This document shows, in pieces, positions 26,447-35,925 of a stretch of 64,000 nt of DNA; position 1 is the stretch's first letter, and each line of letters begins with the position of its first letter. Under the pieces are notes generated by a model. The model saw only the letters and a list, made by a program, of their open reading frames with translations, did not search any database and was not told the DNA's origin. Origin of the DNA: Nakamurella lactea DSM 19367 (GTDB taxonomy: Bacteria > Actinomycetota > Actinomycetes > Mycobacteriales > Nakamurellaceae); assembly GCF_000426645.1 (NCBI RefSeq), contig NZ_AUFT01000006.1:310001-374000 (forward strand), written 5' to 3'. A program made the position numbers and the translations under genes.

Positions 26447-28438
26447 TCAGGTGTAATCCTCGCCGAACAGATCCTCGTCGGAGTCCTGCTGGTCATGCCG
26501 GCCCCTGGTCGCGGTCCCGGGTAGTCGGCGGCCGAGATCGTCCAGCTCACCGGCCGCCTCGGGGACGACCTCGGTGTTCTTCCCGGCTTCGGCGTCGGGC
26601 TCCGGGTGCTGCACGGCCGTCAGTGCTGCGGGTTCCCGCGCCGGCGCCGCCCCGCCGGCGGCCACGTACTCGGCCAGCGCCGCCTGCCGGTCGATCCGAC
26701 CCAACTCTGTCCGCGGCAGCTCGGACACCAGGACGAACTCGTTGGGGCGCTTGAACTCCGGCAACCGCGGCTCGATGAACTCGGTCAGGTCGTCGTCGGT
26801 CGGTCTGGTACCCGGGTGCGCGACGAGCAACGCGACCACGTGGGTACCCGCGGCGGACGGCAAGCCGATCACCACAGCTTCCGCGACGTAGGGATGATCG
26901 GCCAGTGCCCGCTCGATCTCCCGCGGGTACACGGTGAAGCCGGCCACCACAAACGTGTCGTCGACCCGGTCCACCAGGTGCAGCTCACCGTGGTCGTCTG
27001 TGTAGCCGACGTCAGCCGTGCAGTACCAGCCGTCGGGTCCTGGGCCGTCGGCACCGTCCGGCCAGTAGCCGAGGAACAGCGTCGGCCCGCGGAGGGCGAT
27101 CCGGCCGACCTCGCCGACACTGCCCACGTCGGCCAGGTTGTCGTCCGGAGTGTCGCCGGCGGCATCGTCGGCACCGTCGGCGCGGTCGTGTCCGGCGTCG
27201 GGCTGGTCTCCGTCATCGGCCCGGTCACCCTCGTCGGCCCAGTCAACCTCGTCGGTCCGGTCACCGACGTCGGCCCGGTCACCGACGTCGCGGTCGTCAT
27301 CTTCGTTGCCGTCGTCGCCCTGGTCGGCGGCGGCGGCGTCACCCGCGTCGGCGCTGTCGCCCGCGTCGGCGCCGTCGCCCGCGTCAGCGTCACCCGCGTC
27401 AGCGTCGTCACCCGCGTCGGCGTCGTCACCCTCGTCGCCATCGGCGATGATCCGCAGCTGCACCCCGGCCACTGGCAGCCCCACCGAGCCGGGCCTGGCC
27501 CGACCCGTCATCAACGAGGTGGCCACCACCGACGACGACTCGGAGATGCCGTAGCCCTCCCAGACGCTCTGCCCGGTCAGCGAGCGGATCGCCGAGAAGT
27601 CCTCGGGCAGCAGTGGTGCGGCCCCTGAGGTCATCAACCGCACGCTGGCCAGCGCGCGTTCGGTACCTGGGCCACGGAGCAGCTGCCGGTAGACCATCGG
27701 CGAGCCGGGTAGCAGCGTCACCCGGTGCCGGTGGATCACCGCCCCCAACCCGCCGTCCGGTTCATCGGTCGCCGGGCCCGGCAGCACCGCGGCGGCGCCC
27801 ACCACGGCCAGCGGCAGGAAGGCGGTGACCAGCCCGGCCAGGTGGAACAGCGGCAGTGCCAGCACCGCGCGGTCGCCGGCAGTCACGTCGGCGCCGCGGG
27901 CCGAGATGATCGCCTCGACCGCCGCCAGGACGGCGCGGTGCGGGATCATCACCGCCCGGTCGCTGCGCGAGGCCCTGGCCAGCAGTGCGAGGTCCTCACC
28001 GCCGCCGACCGCGTCGACCGGCGCCCGGCGGGCGGTCCACCAGCGCGCCAGCTCCGCGGGGGTCAGCACGATGCGGACGTCGGCGCCGTCGAGCACCGCG
28101 GCGTCGGCGACCACCGCGAGCGCAGCCTGGACCCGGCCGGCCACCCTGGCGGCCTCCGGTCGCGCCGGATCCAGCGGCACTGCGACCAGTCCGGCGCGCA
28201 GCACCGCGATCAGCACCAGCGCGAGGTCGGCGGAGGTGGGCAGGACGATCAGCACCCGGTCCCCGCGCCGGGCACCGGACTCCAGCAGCTCGGCCGCGCC
28301 GGTATCGGCCGCGGCGTCCAGGTCGGCCCAGCTCCGGTCCGGCCCGTCGCCCAGCAACGCCGGCCGGTCACCGAACTGCTGCCCGGCGCTGCGGACCAGA
28401 TCGGCGACATTGCCCCCGCCGGCCGGTGATGTCGTCAT
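26447..28438 (-). CDS. AMP-dependent acyl-CoA synthetase/ligase with acidic insertion
   Basis: 663 residues of the ANL superfamily. Adenylation motifs present: [34 protein letters not shown] (A5-like), [14 protein letters not shown] with the hinge Asp, and a C-terminal domain with the catalytic lysine region [12 protein letters not shown]. The P-loop motif is weakened ([17 protein letters not shown]). Between IIADG and [11 protein letters not shown] sits an extra roughly 108-residue Asp/Ala/Gly tract (27120-27445) where homologues have a short turn. Start ATG 28438 follows a GGAGG site. It may activate a fatty or aromatic acid; the insertion may hinder or modulate activity. Confidence 0.85.
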   Translation of the reverse strand: MTTSPAGGGNVADLVRSAGQQFGDRPALLGDGPDRSWADLDAAADTGAAELLESGARRGDRVLIVLPTSADLALVLIAVLRAGLVAVPLDPARPEAARVAGRVQAALAVVADAAVLDGADVRIVLTPAELARWWTARRAPVDAVGGGEDLALLARASRSDRAVMIPHRAVLAAVEAIISARGADVTAGDRAVLALPLFHLAGLVTAFLPLAVVGAAAVLPGPATDEPDGGLGAVIHRHRVTLLPGSPMVYRQLLRGPGTERALASVRLMTSGAAPLLPEDFSAIRSLTGQSVWEGYGISESSSVVATSLMTGRARPGSVGLPVAGVQLRIIADGDEGDDADAGDDADAGDADAGDGADAGDSADAGDAAAADQGDDGNEDDDRDVGDRADVGDRTDEVDWADEGDRADDGDQPDAGHDRADGADDAAGDTPDDNLADVGSVGEVGRIALRGPTLFLGYWPDGADGPGPDGWYCTADVGYTDDHGELHLVDRVDDTFVVAGFTVYPREIERALADHPYVAEAVVIGLPSAAGTHVVALLVAHPGTRPTDDDLTEFIEPRLPEFKRPNEFVLVSELPRTELGRIDRQAALAEYVAAGGAAPAREPAALTAVQHPEPDAEAGKNTEVVPEAAGELDDLGRRLPGTATRGRHDQQDSDEDLFGEDYT
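27120..27445 (-). repeat. Low-complexity Asp-rich coding tract inside the synthetase gene
   Basis: In-frame tract built of GAC/GAT, GCC/GCG and GGC/GGT codons, giving DADAGD-like and [10 protein letters not shown]-like repeats. The units are short (9, 12 and 18 bases) and diverged. The frame is kept throughout, so it is an expansion and not a frameshift scar. Confidence 0.85.
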
Positions 28439-28581
28439 CGCTGTCTTACCTCCCTGCCGCCGCTCCCGGTGCACGTTCTCCTGACCCTAGCGCCGTGCGC
28501 CGTGCCGGACGCAGACGCCGCCCGCTGCGGTCGCTACCCTGGACCGGATCGTCCGAACTCGTCGACGGCAGGAGGTGGGGC

Positions 28582-29475
28582 GTGCGACTCGGCAGGCCTT
28601 CCCCGCGGGAACTGGCCGAGCGCGCCCAGATCGCCGGCGAGGCCTCGGCCGAGGCGGCCGTGCAGGCCGCTCATGCCACCGCCGAGCCACTGGCACCCGG
28701 AACGGATCTGACGGCTGCCGCCTTCTTCGACGTCGACAACACCATCATGCAAGGCGCGTCGGTCTACCACTTCGTCCGCGGACTGGCGGCCCGCAACTTC
28801 TTCACCACCGGGGACCTGGTCCGATTCGCCGCCCGGCAGCTGAAGTTCCGGGTGGGCGGCGCCGAGGACATGGACGACGTGCACAACTCCCGTGAGGAAG
28901 CGCTGTCGTTCGTGGCCGGCCGGACGGTCGCGGAGATCGTCGCCCTCGGCGAGGACATCTACGACGAGTCGATGGCCGACAAGATCTACGCCGGAACACT
29001 CGCGTTGGCCCGGCGGCACCTGGAGGCGGGTCAGCGGGTCTGGCTGGTGACGGCGACCCCGGTCGAGCTGGCGTCGTTGATCGCCCGCAGGCTCGAACTG
29101 ACCGGAGCGCTGGGCACGGTCGCCGAGACCGAGGACGGCGTCTACACAGGTCGACTGGTCGGCGAGTTGCTGCACGGCCCGGCGAAGGCGGCCGCGGTGC
29201 GTGCGCTGGCCGCCAGTGAGGGCCTGGACCTGCGACGCTGTACCGCCTACTCGGACTCGGCCAACGACGTGCCGATGCTCAGTGTGGTCGGCACCGCAGT
29301 GGCGGTGAACCCGGACGGCGCGCTGCGCGACATCGCCCGGCGCCGGGGCTGGCAGATCCGCGACTTCCGCACGGCTCGCAAGGCCGCCAGGATCGGGGTC
29401 CCGTCGGTGCTCGGCGCTGGGGCGTTGGCCGGCGCGGTGGTGGGCGGCCTGGCAGTCCGGCGCAAGCTGCGCTGA
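28582..29475 (+). CDS. HAD-IB family hydrolase (SerB-like phosphatase)
   Basis: 297 residues. The HAD nucleophile motif is [15 protein letters not shown], motif II VTATP, and motif [13 protein letters not shown]; a C-terminal hydrophobic segment ([16 protein letters not shown]) probably anchors it. The start GTG 28582 follows an AGGAGG site by six bases; the long upstream frame is a shadow of the synthetase gene. This gene, the PlsC protein, the epimerase, bS22, the HTH protein and proC form a neighbourhood conserved in Actinobacteria. It resembles the phosphatase part of CicA/SerB proteins; its substrate is not known. Confidence 0.92.
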   Translation: MRLGRPSPRELAERAQIAGEASAEAAVQAAHATAEPLAPGTDLTAAAFFDVDNTIMQGASVYHFVRGLAARNFFTTGDLVRFAARQLKFRVGGAEDMDDVHNSREEALSFVAGRTVAEIVALGEDIYDESMADKIYAGTLALARRHLEAGQRVWLVTATPVELASLIARRLELTGALGTVAETEDGVYTGRLVGELLHGPAKAAAVRALAASEGLDLRRCTAYSDSANDVPMLSVVGTAVAVNPDGALRDIARRRGWQIRDFRTARKAARIGVPSVLGAGALAGAVVGGLAVRRKLR

Positions 29476-29513
29476 GCCGTCACCCCTGGGCTCGATCGGC
29501 GAAAAGCCGTCGC

Positions 29514-30488
29514 TCAACCGAAGAACGGGTGGCCGCGCTGCAGCAGCAGCCGGTACAACGACTGCTGGATGGTCTCGCGCACCTGATCGGACAGGTTGAA
29601 GACCACCATCGGGTCCTCGGCGGCGCCGGGACCGAACTCGTCGGTGCGAATCGGCTCGCCGAACTCGATCAACCACTTGGACGGCAACGGGATCGCCCCC
29701 AGCGGCCCGAGCAGCGGGAAGGTCGGGGTCACCGGGAAGTACGGCAGACCGAGCGCCCTGGCCAACTGCGGGATGTTGCCCAGCAGCGGATAGATCTCCT
29801 CGGCACCGACGATCGAACACGGAATGATCGGCACCCCCCTCAGCAGCGCCGCTGAGACGAACCCACCTCGGCCGAATCGCTGCAGCCGGTACCGCTGCCG
29901 GTAGGGCTTACCGACCCCCTTGAAGCCCTCCGGGAACACCGAGACCAACTCACCGGCGGCCAGCAGTCGCTCGGCGTCCGGGTTGCAGGCCAGGGTGCCG
30001 CCGGCCTTGCGGGCCAGCGGGCCCAACACCGGAGTGTCGAAAACCAGGTCGGCGGCCAGCAATCGTGGCGGCCGATGCTGCGGGTGGTGGTCGTGAATGG
30101 CCACCGTCAGCATCGCCGCGTCCATCGGCACGGTGCCGGAGTGGTTGGCCACGATCAAGGCCCCGCCGGAGTCCGGAATATTGTGCAGCCCAAGGGTTTG
30201 CACCCGGAACCACTTCTCGTACAACAACCGCAACGGCGGTAGCACCACGGACCGGGTGAAGTCCTGGTCGTACCCGAAATCGTCGATCGAGTAATCGCCG
30301 GTGATCCGCCGCCGGACGAAGGCCAGCGCGTCGGCGAGCCGGTCCGGCCAGCCGTCCGGGCTCGCCGGAACCGCCGATGACGACGTTGCCGCAGCTGCGG
30401 CCGCCGGTTCCGATGACGCCGGCGGCTCGCCCGGGTCGGTCGGTTCGTGCCCTTGGCTCGGCGGCGGCCCCGGGCGGTGGCTGGTCAT
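29514..30488 (-). CDS. 1-acyl-sn-glycerol-3-phosphate acyltransferase-like protein (PlsC family)
   Basis: 324 residues. The acyltransferase HX4D motif is NHSGTVPMDAAML (about residue 115) and the second motif is VFPEGFKGVGK; a proline-rich N-terminus (30 residues) and a hydrophobic patch suggest peripheral membrane binding. It likely acylates a lysophospholipid. Its ATG overlaps the epimerase stop (30485-30488), and it converges on the HAD gene with 38 bases between. Confidence 0.93.
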   Translation of the reverse strand: MTSHRPGPPPSQGHEPTDPGEPPASSEPAAAAAATSSSAVPASPDGWPDRLADALAFVRRRITGDYSIDDFGYDQDFTRSVVLPPLRLLYEKWFRVQTLGLHNIPDSGGALIVANHSGTVPMDAAMLTVAIHDHHPQHRPPRLLAADLVFDTPVLGPLARKAGGTLACNPDAERLLAAGELVSVFPEGFKGVGKPYRQRYRLQRFGRGGFVSAALLRGVPIIPCSIVGAEEIYPLLGNIPQLARALGLPYFPVTPTFPLLGPLGAIPLPSKWLIEFGEPIRTDEFGPGAAEDPMVVFNLSDQVRETIQQSLYRLLLQRGHPFFG

Positions 30489-31615
30489 CGGATTTTCTCC
30501 CCGTGGATGCTGACCAGCCGCGGCCGCGACGGCCCGGTTGGGGACTGAGCGGCCGCGGCGTCAGCCCCGTCGGTGCCGACCGGCCGCCGGGCACCGACGG
30601 CACTGAGCAGCCCGCTCTCGACCGCCCGGACCGCCGCCGGCAGGACGGCCGGCGCCAGGCTGCCGACGAAGTCGGCGAACGCCTGCTCGGTGGAGTACCG
30701 CAGCGCGATGCCGACGTCGTCGCGCAGCCTGGTGGTGTCCAGCACCCGGCCGTGCGCCAGCAGGGCCACCTGTTCCGGCGAGAAGCCACCGATCCTGGCC
30801 GTCCGCAGTGCCCGGCCGAGCAGCCCGATGGTGCCAGGCAGCATCGGCATCGGGATCCGGCCGGCCCGGCGGATCGCCTGCCGCAGGGTGAGGGTGCCGG
30901 CCCCGGCAACGTTCACCGTGCCCGCGGCGTCGCCGAGTGCCAACCGCAACATCACCTCGACCGCGTCCTGCTCGTGCACCAGCTGCATCCGCGCGTCCCG
31001 GCCGAGCAGCACCGGGACGAACGGCGACAGGGAGAAGTAGCGGGTCAGCGGGGTGCGCACGGTCGGACCGATGATCTCGCTGAACCTGGGCACCGCGACC
31101 CGCACGTCCGGGCGCCGGCGGGCGAAGCCCCGCAGGTACCCCTCGATGTCGACGGCGTCGCGCGCCGGGCCGGAGCTGGGCACCGACCGCGGCTCGTCGC
31201 CCTCCGCGAAAACGGCCGGGTCCCGGGACGAACCGCCGTAGACCGCGGCGGTCGATCTGACCACCAGGTGGCGCACCTGGCGGGCGCGCTGGCACGCGGC
31301 CAACAGCTGCATGGTGCCGATGACGTTCATTTCCTTGGTCAGCGTCCTGGCCGCCGAACTCGGCGGCGTCGCGGTCGCCGACGCGTGCACGACGGTGTCG
31401 ACCTCGGCGCGGTCGATCACCCGGGAGATCAGCGGGCTGCGAATGTCGGCGCGGACGAATTCCGCGGTCCCCATCCGTTCCCTGGCCTGCGCGTCCGGCA
31501 GCGCGGCATCGACCCCGATCACCCGCTCGATCTGCGGCAGCGCGCTCAACCGACCGGCCAGCGAGGATCCCAGGAACCGGGTGACCCCGGTGACGAGCAC
31601 GATCGAACCTGCCAC
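30485..31615 (-). CDS. NAD-dependent epimerase/dehydratase (extended SDR)
   Basis: 376 residues. The N-terminal Rossmann motif IVLVTGVTRFLGSSLAG is of the TGxxxxxG class, and DTVVHASATA follows. The usual YxxxK is not evident, so catalysis is uncertain. I take GTG 31615 as start: it follows GGGGAGG and begins at the conserved strand. It sits in the conserved actinobacterial group with PlsC and bS22; the role is unknown. Confidence 0.86.
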   Translation of the reverse strand: MAGSIVLVTGVTRFLGSSLAGRLSALPQIERVIGVDAALPDAQARERMGTAEFVRADIRSPLISRVIDRAEVDTVVHASATATPPSSAARTLTKEMNVIGTMQLLAACQRARQVRHLVVRSTAAVYGGSSRDPAVFAEGDEPRSVPSSGPARDAVDIEGYLRGFARRRPDVRVAVPRFSEIIGPTVRTPLTRYFSLSPFVPVLLGRDARMQLVHEQDAVEVMLRLALGDAAGTVNVAGAGTLTLRQAIRRAGRIPMPMLPGTIGLLGRALRTARIGGFSPEQVALLAHGRVLDTTRLRDDVGIALRYSTEQAFADFVGSLAPAVLPAAVRAVESGLLSAVGARRPVGTDGADAAAAQSPTGPSRPRLVSIHGEKIR

Positions 31616-31714
31616 GCCACCTCCCCTTTCCGAGAACACCAGTGTGCCTGGTGCGGTCCGTCGGCGGAACCTCGCGGCCCACATCCGTGCTGCCGATCGA
31701 CCGGGGCGTACGCA

Positions 31715-31732
31715 GATGAGAGGCTTCTCATC
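31715..31732. promoter_or_regulatory. 18-bp palindrome upstream of the second two-component operon
   Basis: GATGAGAGGCTTCTCATC: 7-bp arms around GGCT. An almost identical element (one base different) stands at 34273-34290 before the DUF4956 gene. Both are 43-76 bases before the next start codon, suggesting a shared operator for the regulator encoded at 33610. Confidence 0.6.
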
Positions 31733-31775
31733 ACTGCATCACCGGCAGCTCACCACTGCCAGGAACGGTGGAGGC

Positions 31776-32204
31776 ATGAGTCGATCAGGAATCGGGCTGC
31801 TGGTACTCGGCCCGCTGCTCGTGCTCGCTGCCTGGTTGTTCGCCGGCGCGCTGGCCAACGCCGACCCACCGACGCTCGGGCCCGCCGTCGTGGTCGGCAG
31901 CTCGTCCGCGACCTCGTCCCAGCAGACAAGCACCACCCGGCCGACGAGCACCGCGCGGCAGACGACCACGGGCCGGCCGGACACCACGCCGAACACCGGG
32001 AGCCGGACCCTGGCCACTCCGACGGACCACGGCACCGCATCGACCAACGACTCGACCACGACCCGGACCACCGCATCGACCGCCGACTCCGACGACCGTG
32101 GCGCGACCAGGGCCAGCCCGGGTCCGGTCTGCCCAGCCGGCGAGGACGATTCGGACCAGGACGATGACGATGACGACGCAAGCGACGACGCGTGCGACGA
32201 CTGA
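31776..32204 (+). CDS. Secreted Thr/Ser-rich protein with acidic C-terminus
   Basis: 142 residues. A signal peptide/anchor (about 7-28) leads into a Thr/Ser-rich mid section (about 40-110) of low complexity. The C-terminus is nearly all Asp with two cysteines (PVCPAGEDD, DDACDD). GGTGGAGG stands just before ATG 31776. The stop overlaps the histidine kinase start region (32192), so it is first in the operon. It may be a metal-binding or surface sensor partner; not recognised. Confidence 0.72.
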   Translation: MSRSGIGLLVLGPLLVLAAWLFAGALANADPPTLGPAVVVGSSSATSSQQTSTTRPTSTARQTTTGRPDTTPNTGSRTLATPTDHGTASTNDSTTTRTTASTADSDDRGATRASPGPVCPAGEDDSDQDDDDDDASDDACDD

Positions 32205-33613
32205 CCGGCCCGCCGCGCCGCGGCGGGCTGAGCGCCAGGGGCAGGATCGTCGGCTGGATGCTGTTGCTGGTGGCGTTGGCGCTGACGGCCTCCGTCCTGG
32301 TGGCCGGCCAGGTGCTGTTGGCCAGGGCTGACGGCCATCTCGCCGAGGAACTGGCCCACGAGGGCCAGAAGTTCCGGGCCTTCACCGCCCGGACGGCCGC
32401 AGCCCGGGCCGGCGCGGCGCCGCCGGCGGTCGATGTCCTGCTGACCGGTTTCCTGCAGGAGAATCTGCCCGACGAACCCGAGACGTTCTTCAGCGTGATC
32501 GACGGCCGGGCCGACCATCGCAGCCCACAGCCGCCGCCCGCCCGACTGGACCTCGACCCGGCCGTGATCGCGCTGGCCGCCGAGGCCACGACACCGCTCT
32601 CGCACACCGTGATGACCGCCGCCGGACCCGCGATACTGGCGGTGTATCCGCTGCAGGTGGCCGGCGATGCCCGGCACGCATCGCTGGTGGTGGTCGAATT
32701 CGCGGCCGAGGCCCGCGCCCAGGCGTGGTCGGTGGTCAGGGTGCTGGCCGTGGTCAGCTTCTGCGCGCTGGCAGCGGCCGGACTGGTCAGCTGGTTGATC
32801 GCCGGTCAGGTACTGGCGCCGATCCGGCTGGTCCGGCAGACCGCTGAGCGGATCGGCGAGTCCGATCTCGGCCGCCGGATCGAGGTGACCGGCAACGACG
32901 ACGTCGCCCGGTTGGCCGGCACCTTCAACGGGATGCTGGACCGGATCGAATCTGCCTTCGCGGATCAGCGCAATTTCCTCGACGACGCCGGACATGAGCT
33001 GCGTACCCCGCTGACGGTGATCCGCGGCCACCTCGAGCTGATGGGCGACGACCCGCAGGAGCGGGCCCAGACCCGCGCCCTGGTGCTCGACGAGCTGGAT
33101 CGGATGAACCGGATCGTCGACGATCTCATCGTGCTGGCGAAGGCCGGACGGCCGGACTTCCTGCGGATCGGCGATGTCGATCTGGCCGACCTCACCATCG
33201 AAGTGACGGCAAAGGCCCGCGCGCTCGGAAACCGCCGATGGTCCATCGACCAGGTCGCGGACCGGACGATGCTGGCAGACGGCCAGCGGCTGACCCAGGC
33301 CCTCATGCAACTGGCGGCCAACGCTGTCGACGCGACGACCGATGGCGCCGAGATCGCGATCGGATCGGCGGTGCACGACGGCCGGGTGCTGCTCTGGGTC
33401 CGCGACACCGGCACCGGCATACAACCGGAGGACCGGCAGCGGATCTTTCAACGCTTCGAACGCGGACGTGCCCGGACCGATCGGCAGGGGGCCGGCATCG
33501 GCCTGTCCATCGTCACCTCGATCGCCGCCGCGCACGGCGGCCGGGTCCAGCTGGACAGCACCCTCGACGTCGGTACCACCGTCACCCTCGACTTGCCGGA
33601 GGTCGGCAGATGA
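32192..33613 (+). CDS. Two-component sensor histidine kinase
   Basis: 473 residues. Two membrane segments (about 21-43 and 186-208) flank an extracytoplasmic domain, followed by HAMP, HisKA with the phospho-His in GHELRTPLTVIRGHL (His268), and an HATPase domain (N box QLAANAVDAT, G1 VRDTGTGI, G2 GAGIGLSIV). GTG 32192 overlaps the preceding gene by 13 bases. Its stop overlaps the regulator ATG at 33610. The signal is unknown. Confidence 0.94.
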   Translation: MRRLTGPPRRGGLSARGRIVGWMLLLVALALTASVLVAGQVLLARADGHLAEELAHEGQKFRAFTARTAAARAGAAPPAVDVLLTGFLQENLPDEPETFFSVIDGRADHRSPQPPPARLDLDPAVIALAAEATTPLSHTVMTAAGPAILAVYPLQVAGDARHASLVVVEFAAEARAQAWSVVRVLAVVSFCALAAAGLVSWLIAGQVLAPIRLVRQTAERIGESDLGRRIEVTGNDDVARLAGTFNGMLDRIESAFADQRNFLDDAGHELRTPLTVIRGHLELMGDDPQERAQTRALVLDELDRMNRIVDDLIVLAKAGRPDFLRIGDVDLADLTIEVTAKARALGNRRWSIDQVADRTMLADGQRLTQALMQLAANAVDATTDGAEIAIGSAVHDGRVLLWVRDTGTGIQPEDRQRIFQRFERGRARTDRQGAGIGLSIVTSIAAAHGGRVQLDSTLDVGTTVTLDLPEVGR

Positions 33614-34269
33614 ACCGGATCCTGATCGCGGAGGACGAACACCGGATCGCCTCGTTCCTGAACAAGGGCTTGTCCCGCAACGGCTTCGTCACCGAAATCG
33701 CCACGGACGGCGACTCCGCATATCAGTTGGCCCGCAGCGGCCGATTCGATCTGCTGATCCTGGACATCGGCCTGCCGGTGCAGGATGGCTTCGAGGTACT
33801 GCGCCGGTTGCGGGTCGAGAAGTCGAACATCCCTATCATCATTCTCACGGCCCGCGGCGAGGTGGCCGACACGGTTGCCGGGCTGGAGGGCGGCGCGGAC
33901 GACTACATGGCCAAACCTTTCGCCTTCGATGAGCTGCTCGCCAGAGTGCGGCTGCGGCTGCGCAGCGATCGCACGCCGGAGGCGACCGTGCTGACCGTCG
34001 GCAATCTCGCGCTTGACCTGCGGACCCGGCGGGCACTGGTCGACGGCCGCGCGGTGGAGCTGACCGCCCGCGAGTTCGCGCTCACCGAGGTGTTCCTGCG
34101 CCACCCGGACCAGGTGCTGACCCGCGAACAGCTGTTGAGCCAGGTATGGGGCTTCGACTTCGATCCGGGCTCGAACGTGGTGGACGTGTACGTGCGCTAC
34201 CTGCGGCGCAAGCTCGGCGACCAACGCATCGAGACGGTCCGTGGCAGCGGGTACCGGCTACTGCCCTGA
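33610..34269 (+). CDS. OmpR/PhoB-family response regulator
   Basis: 219 residues. Receiver domain with Glu8-Asp9-Glu10, phospho-acceptor Asp52 (LLILDIGLP) and KPF lysine near 102; C-terminal winged helix ends GSGYRLLP. The ATG overlaps the kinase stop. Palindromes before this operon and just after this gene, before the DUF4956 gene, are its most likely binding sites. Confidence 0.95.
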   Translation: MNRILIAEDEHRIASFLNKGLSRNGFVTEIATDGDSAYQLARSGRFDLLILDIGLPVQDGFEVLRRLRVEKSNIPIIILTARGEVADTVAGLEGGADDYMAKPFAFDELLARVRLRLRSDRTPEATVLTVGNLALDLRTRRALVDGRAVELTAREFALTEVFLRHPDQVLTREQLLSQVWGFDFDPGSNVVDVYVRYLRRKLGDQRIETVRGSGYRLLP

Positions 34270-34272
34270 CCG

Positions 34273-34290
34273 GATGAGGGGCTTCTCATC
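34273..34290. promoter_or_regulatory. 18-bp palindrome upstream of the DUF4956-VTC operon
   Basis: GATGAGGGGCTTCTCATC, 6-bp arms around a 6-base centre, matching the element at 31715-31732 at 17 of 18 positions. A further CTCATC follows 11 bases after the right arm (34296-34301), a spacing used by OmpR-type regulators. It is unlikely to be only a terminator because it recurs before another operon. Confidence 0.6.
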
Positions 34291-34365
34291 GGCGACTCAT
34301 CGCAGCGTCACCGGCGGGCAGCAGCCTGAAGTGCGAAGAGGTATGCCGCCCACGGAAGGATCACC

Positions 34366-34995
34366 ATGACCACCGCAGCAGTCATTCTCAGCGACCTGAT
34401 CGCCATCGGCATTCTCGCCTTCGGCCTGTACTTCCCCCGGCATCAGCGCCGTGATCTCTTGCTCGCGCTGATCGCGCTGAACGTCGGGGTGCTCGCCGTT
34501 GCCTCGGTGCTGATCGGCGCCGAGGCGGGTGTCGGGCTGGGCCTTGGCCTGTTCGGCGTGCTGTCGATCATCCGGTTGCGCTCGGACCAGATCAGCCAGC
34601 AGGAGACCGCCTACTACTTCTCCGCACTGGCGCTGGGCCTGATGGCCGGCATCCGACCCGATCCCTGGTGGCTGTCGCCAGCCCTGTCGGCGCTGCTGCT
34701 CGCCGTGGTGTTCGCCGCCGATCACCCGTGGGTGCTGTCGCGGGCGAGGCGGCAGACGATCGTCCTGGACTCCGCGCACCTGGACGAACGGGCGCTGGTA
34801 GCGGAACTCGGCCGGCTGCTGGGAGCAAGGATCCGGCGGGCCGAGGTGATCGAGTGCGATCTGGTTCGCGATGTCACCGTCGTCGATGTGCGCTATCGAC
34901 TGCCCAAGTCGCCGGCATCGGCGCCACCGGCGGTACCCACGTTCCCAGCAGCAGGTACGTTCCCGGCCGCACCCACGTTCTCGACCGCGCGATGA
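34366..34995 (+). CDS. DUF4956 membrane protein
   Basis: 209 residues. Four membrane segments (about 5-22, 30-48, 52-68, 80-120) with the family motif GLFGVLSIIRLRSDQISQQE between them. A cytoplasmic alpha/beta domain (VLDSAHLDERALVAEL, VTVVDVRYRL) follows. The C-terminal tail has a repeated P-T-F-P-A-A unit. DUF4956 proteins occur next to VTC-domain genes, as here, and may form a membrane partner of the polymerase-like domain. Confidence 0.88.
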   Translation: MTTAAVILSDLIAIGILAFGLYFPRHQRRDLLLALIALNVGVLAVASVLIGAEAGVGLGLGLFGVLSIIRLRSDQISQQETAYYFSALALGLMAGIRPDPWWLSPALSALLLAVVFAADHPWVLSRARRQTIVLDSAHLDERALVAELGRLLGARIRRAEVIECDLVRDVTVVDVRYRLPKSPASAPPAVPTFPAAGTFPAAPTFSTAR

Positions 34996-35843
34996 CGGGC
35001 ATCGGCTTCGGACCGACCAGCCCGGCTGCGGCGGGGCTGGTCGACGGGCTCCGCCGCAGGTCTCCGGTCGGGCTGGACCAGGTGATGGCGCACGCCGCAC
35101 TGCTGACCAGGGTGGACCGCAAGTACCTGGTGCCACTGTCTGCCTTCAACCGGGTGCTGGCCGGCCTCGGTGATCAGTTCCGGGCGCTGGAGATCGACGG
35201 CCGTCGGGTGTTCCACTACCGGTCCGTCTACTTCGACACCGCCGAACTGGCCGGGTATCACCACCACCTGCAGGGCCGCCGCCATCGGTTCAAGGTCCGA
35301 ACCAGGACTTACCTCGATTCCGGCGACTGCGTGCTCGAGGTCAAGGCGAAGGGGCATCGTGACCGGACGGTGAAATACCGGTCGCCGTATCCGGCCGCCG
35401 ACTCCGAACGGCTGACGGCGGCGGGCCTGGACTTCGTCGCCGATCGGCTCGCCGGGGCCGCACCGGCGCGATCAGGCGCGACCGGATCGACCGCGCCCAG
35501 GTCGTCCGGCATCGACATTGCGCGGCTGGCCCCCGCGTTGACGACCGGCTACCGGCGGGCAACGCTGGTGGACCTGACGTCCGGCTCCCGACTCACCTGC
35601 GACGTCGACCTGACCTTCCGGGCCGGCGATCGAACCGCCTCCGGCCCGGCCGCTGCGGTGCTGGTCGAGTCGAAGTCGGCGACGGGCACCGGCCCGGCCG
35701 ACGTGTTGCTCCGCGGTCTGGGGGTCCGCCCGCTGCCGATGAGCAAATACTGTCTCGGGATCGCACTGGTCCATCCCTGGGTCCGGTCGAACCCGTGGCA
35801 TCGGACCCTGCGGCGGCATTTCGTCAGCCCCCAGCAGGGCTGA
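34992..35843 (+). CDS. VTC-domain protein (polyphosphate polymerase-like)
   Basis: 283 residues with the tunnel-fold VTC domain: RVDRKYLVPL at about residue 39, SVYFDTAELAGYHHHLQGRRHRFKVR, and a basic-acidic strand pattern (CVLEVKAKGHRDRTVKYR; LVESKSATG). Homology to yeast Vtc4 suggests polyphosphate or another inorganic polyphosphate reaction, untested in this subfamily. It overlaps the DUF4956 stop by four bases. The pair is likely controlled by the adjacent two-component system. Confidence 0.88.
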   Translation: MTGIGFGPTSPAAAGLVDGLRRRSPVGLDQVMAHAALLTRVDRKYLVPLSAFNRVLAGLGDQFRALEIDGRRVFHYRSVYFDTAELAGYHHHLQGRRHRFKVRTRTYLDSGDCVLEVKAKGHRDRTVKYRSPYPAADSERLTAAGLDFVADRLAGAAPARSGATGSTAPRSSGIDIARLAPALTTGYRRATLVDLTSGSRLTCDVDLTFRAGDRTASGPAAAVLVESKSATGTGPADVLLRGLGVRPLPMSKYCLGIALVHPWVRSNPWHRTLRRHFVSPQQG

Positions 35844-35865
35844 CCGGACCGGCACCGGATACGAC

Positions 35866-35892
35866 AAAACCCCGGCGCCCATGGCGCCGGGG
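35866..35892 (-). terminator. Intrinsic terminator of the bS22 gene
   Basis: A perfect 10-bp stem (CCCCGGCGCC at 35870-35879 with 35883-35892) and a 3-base loop is followed on the minus strand by TTTT (35866-35869). It lies 34 bases after the bS22 stop and can also stop the VTC transcript from the other side. Confidence 0.85.
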
Positions 35893-35925
35893 GGTGCTGT
35901 CGTCAGGCTCTGCCCGTCGGAGCGG

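Noticed and set aside
26606-27628. Long plus-strand open frame rich in valine (340 codons)
   Set aside because: It is the antisense of the Asp/Ala-rich tract in the acyl-CoA synthetase; there is no ribosome site or family match, and the minus-strand frame has clear ANL motifs.
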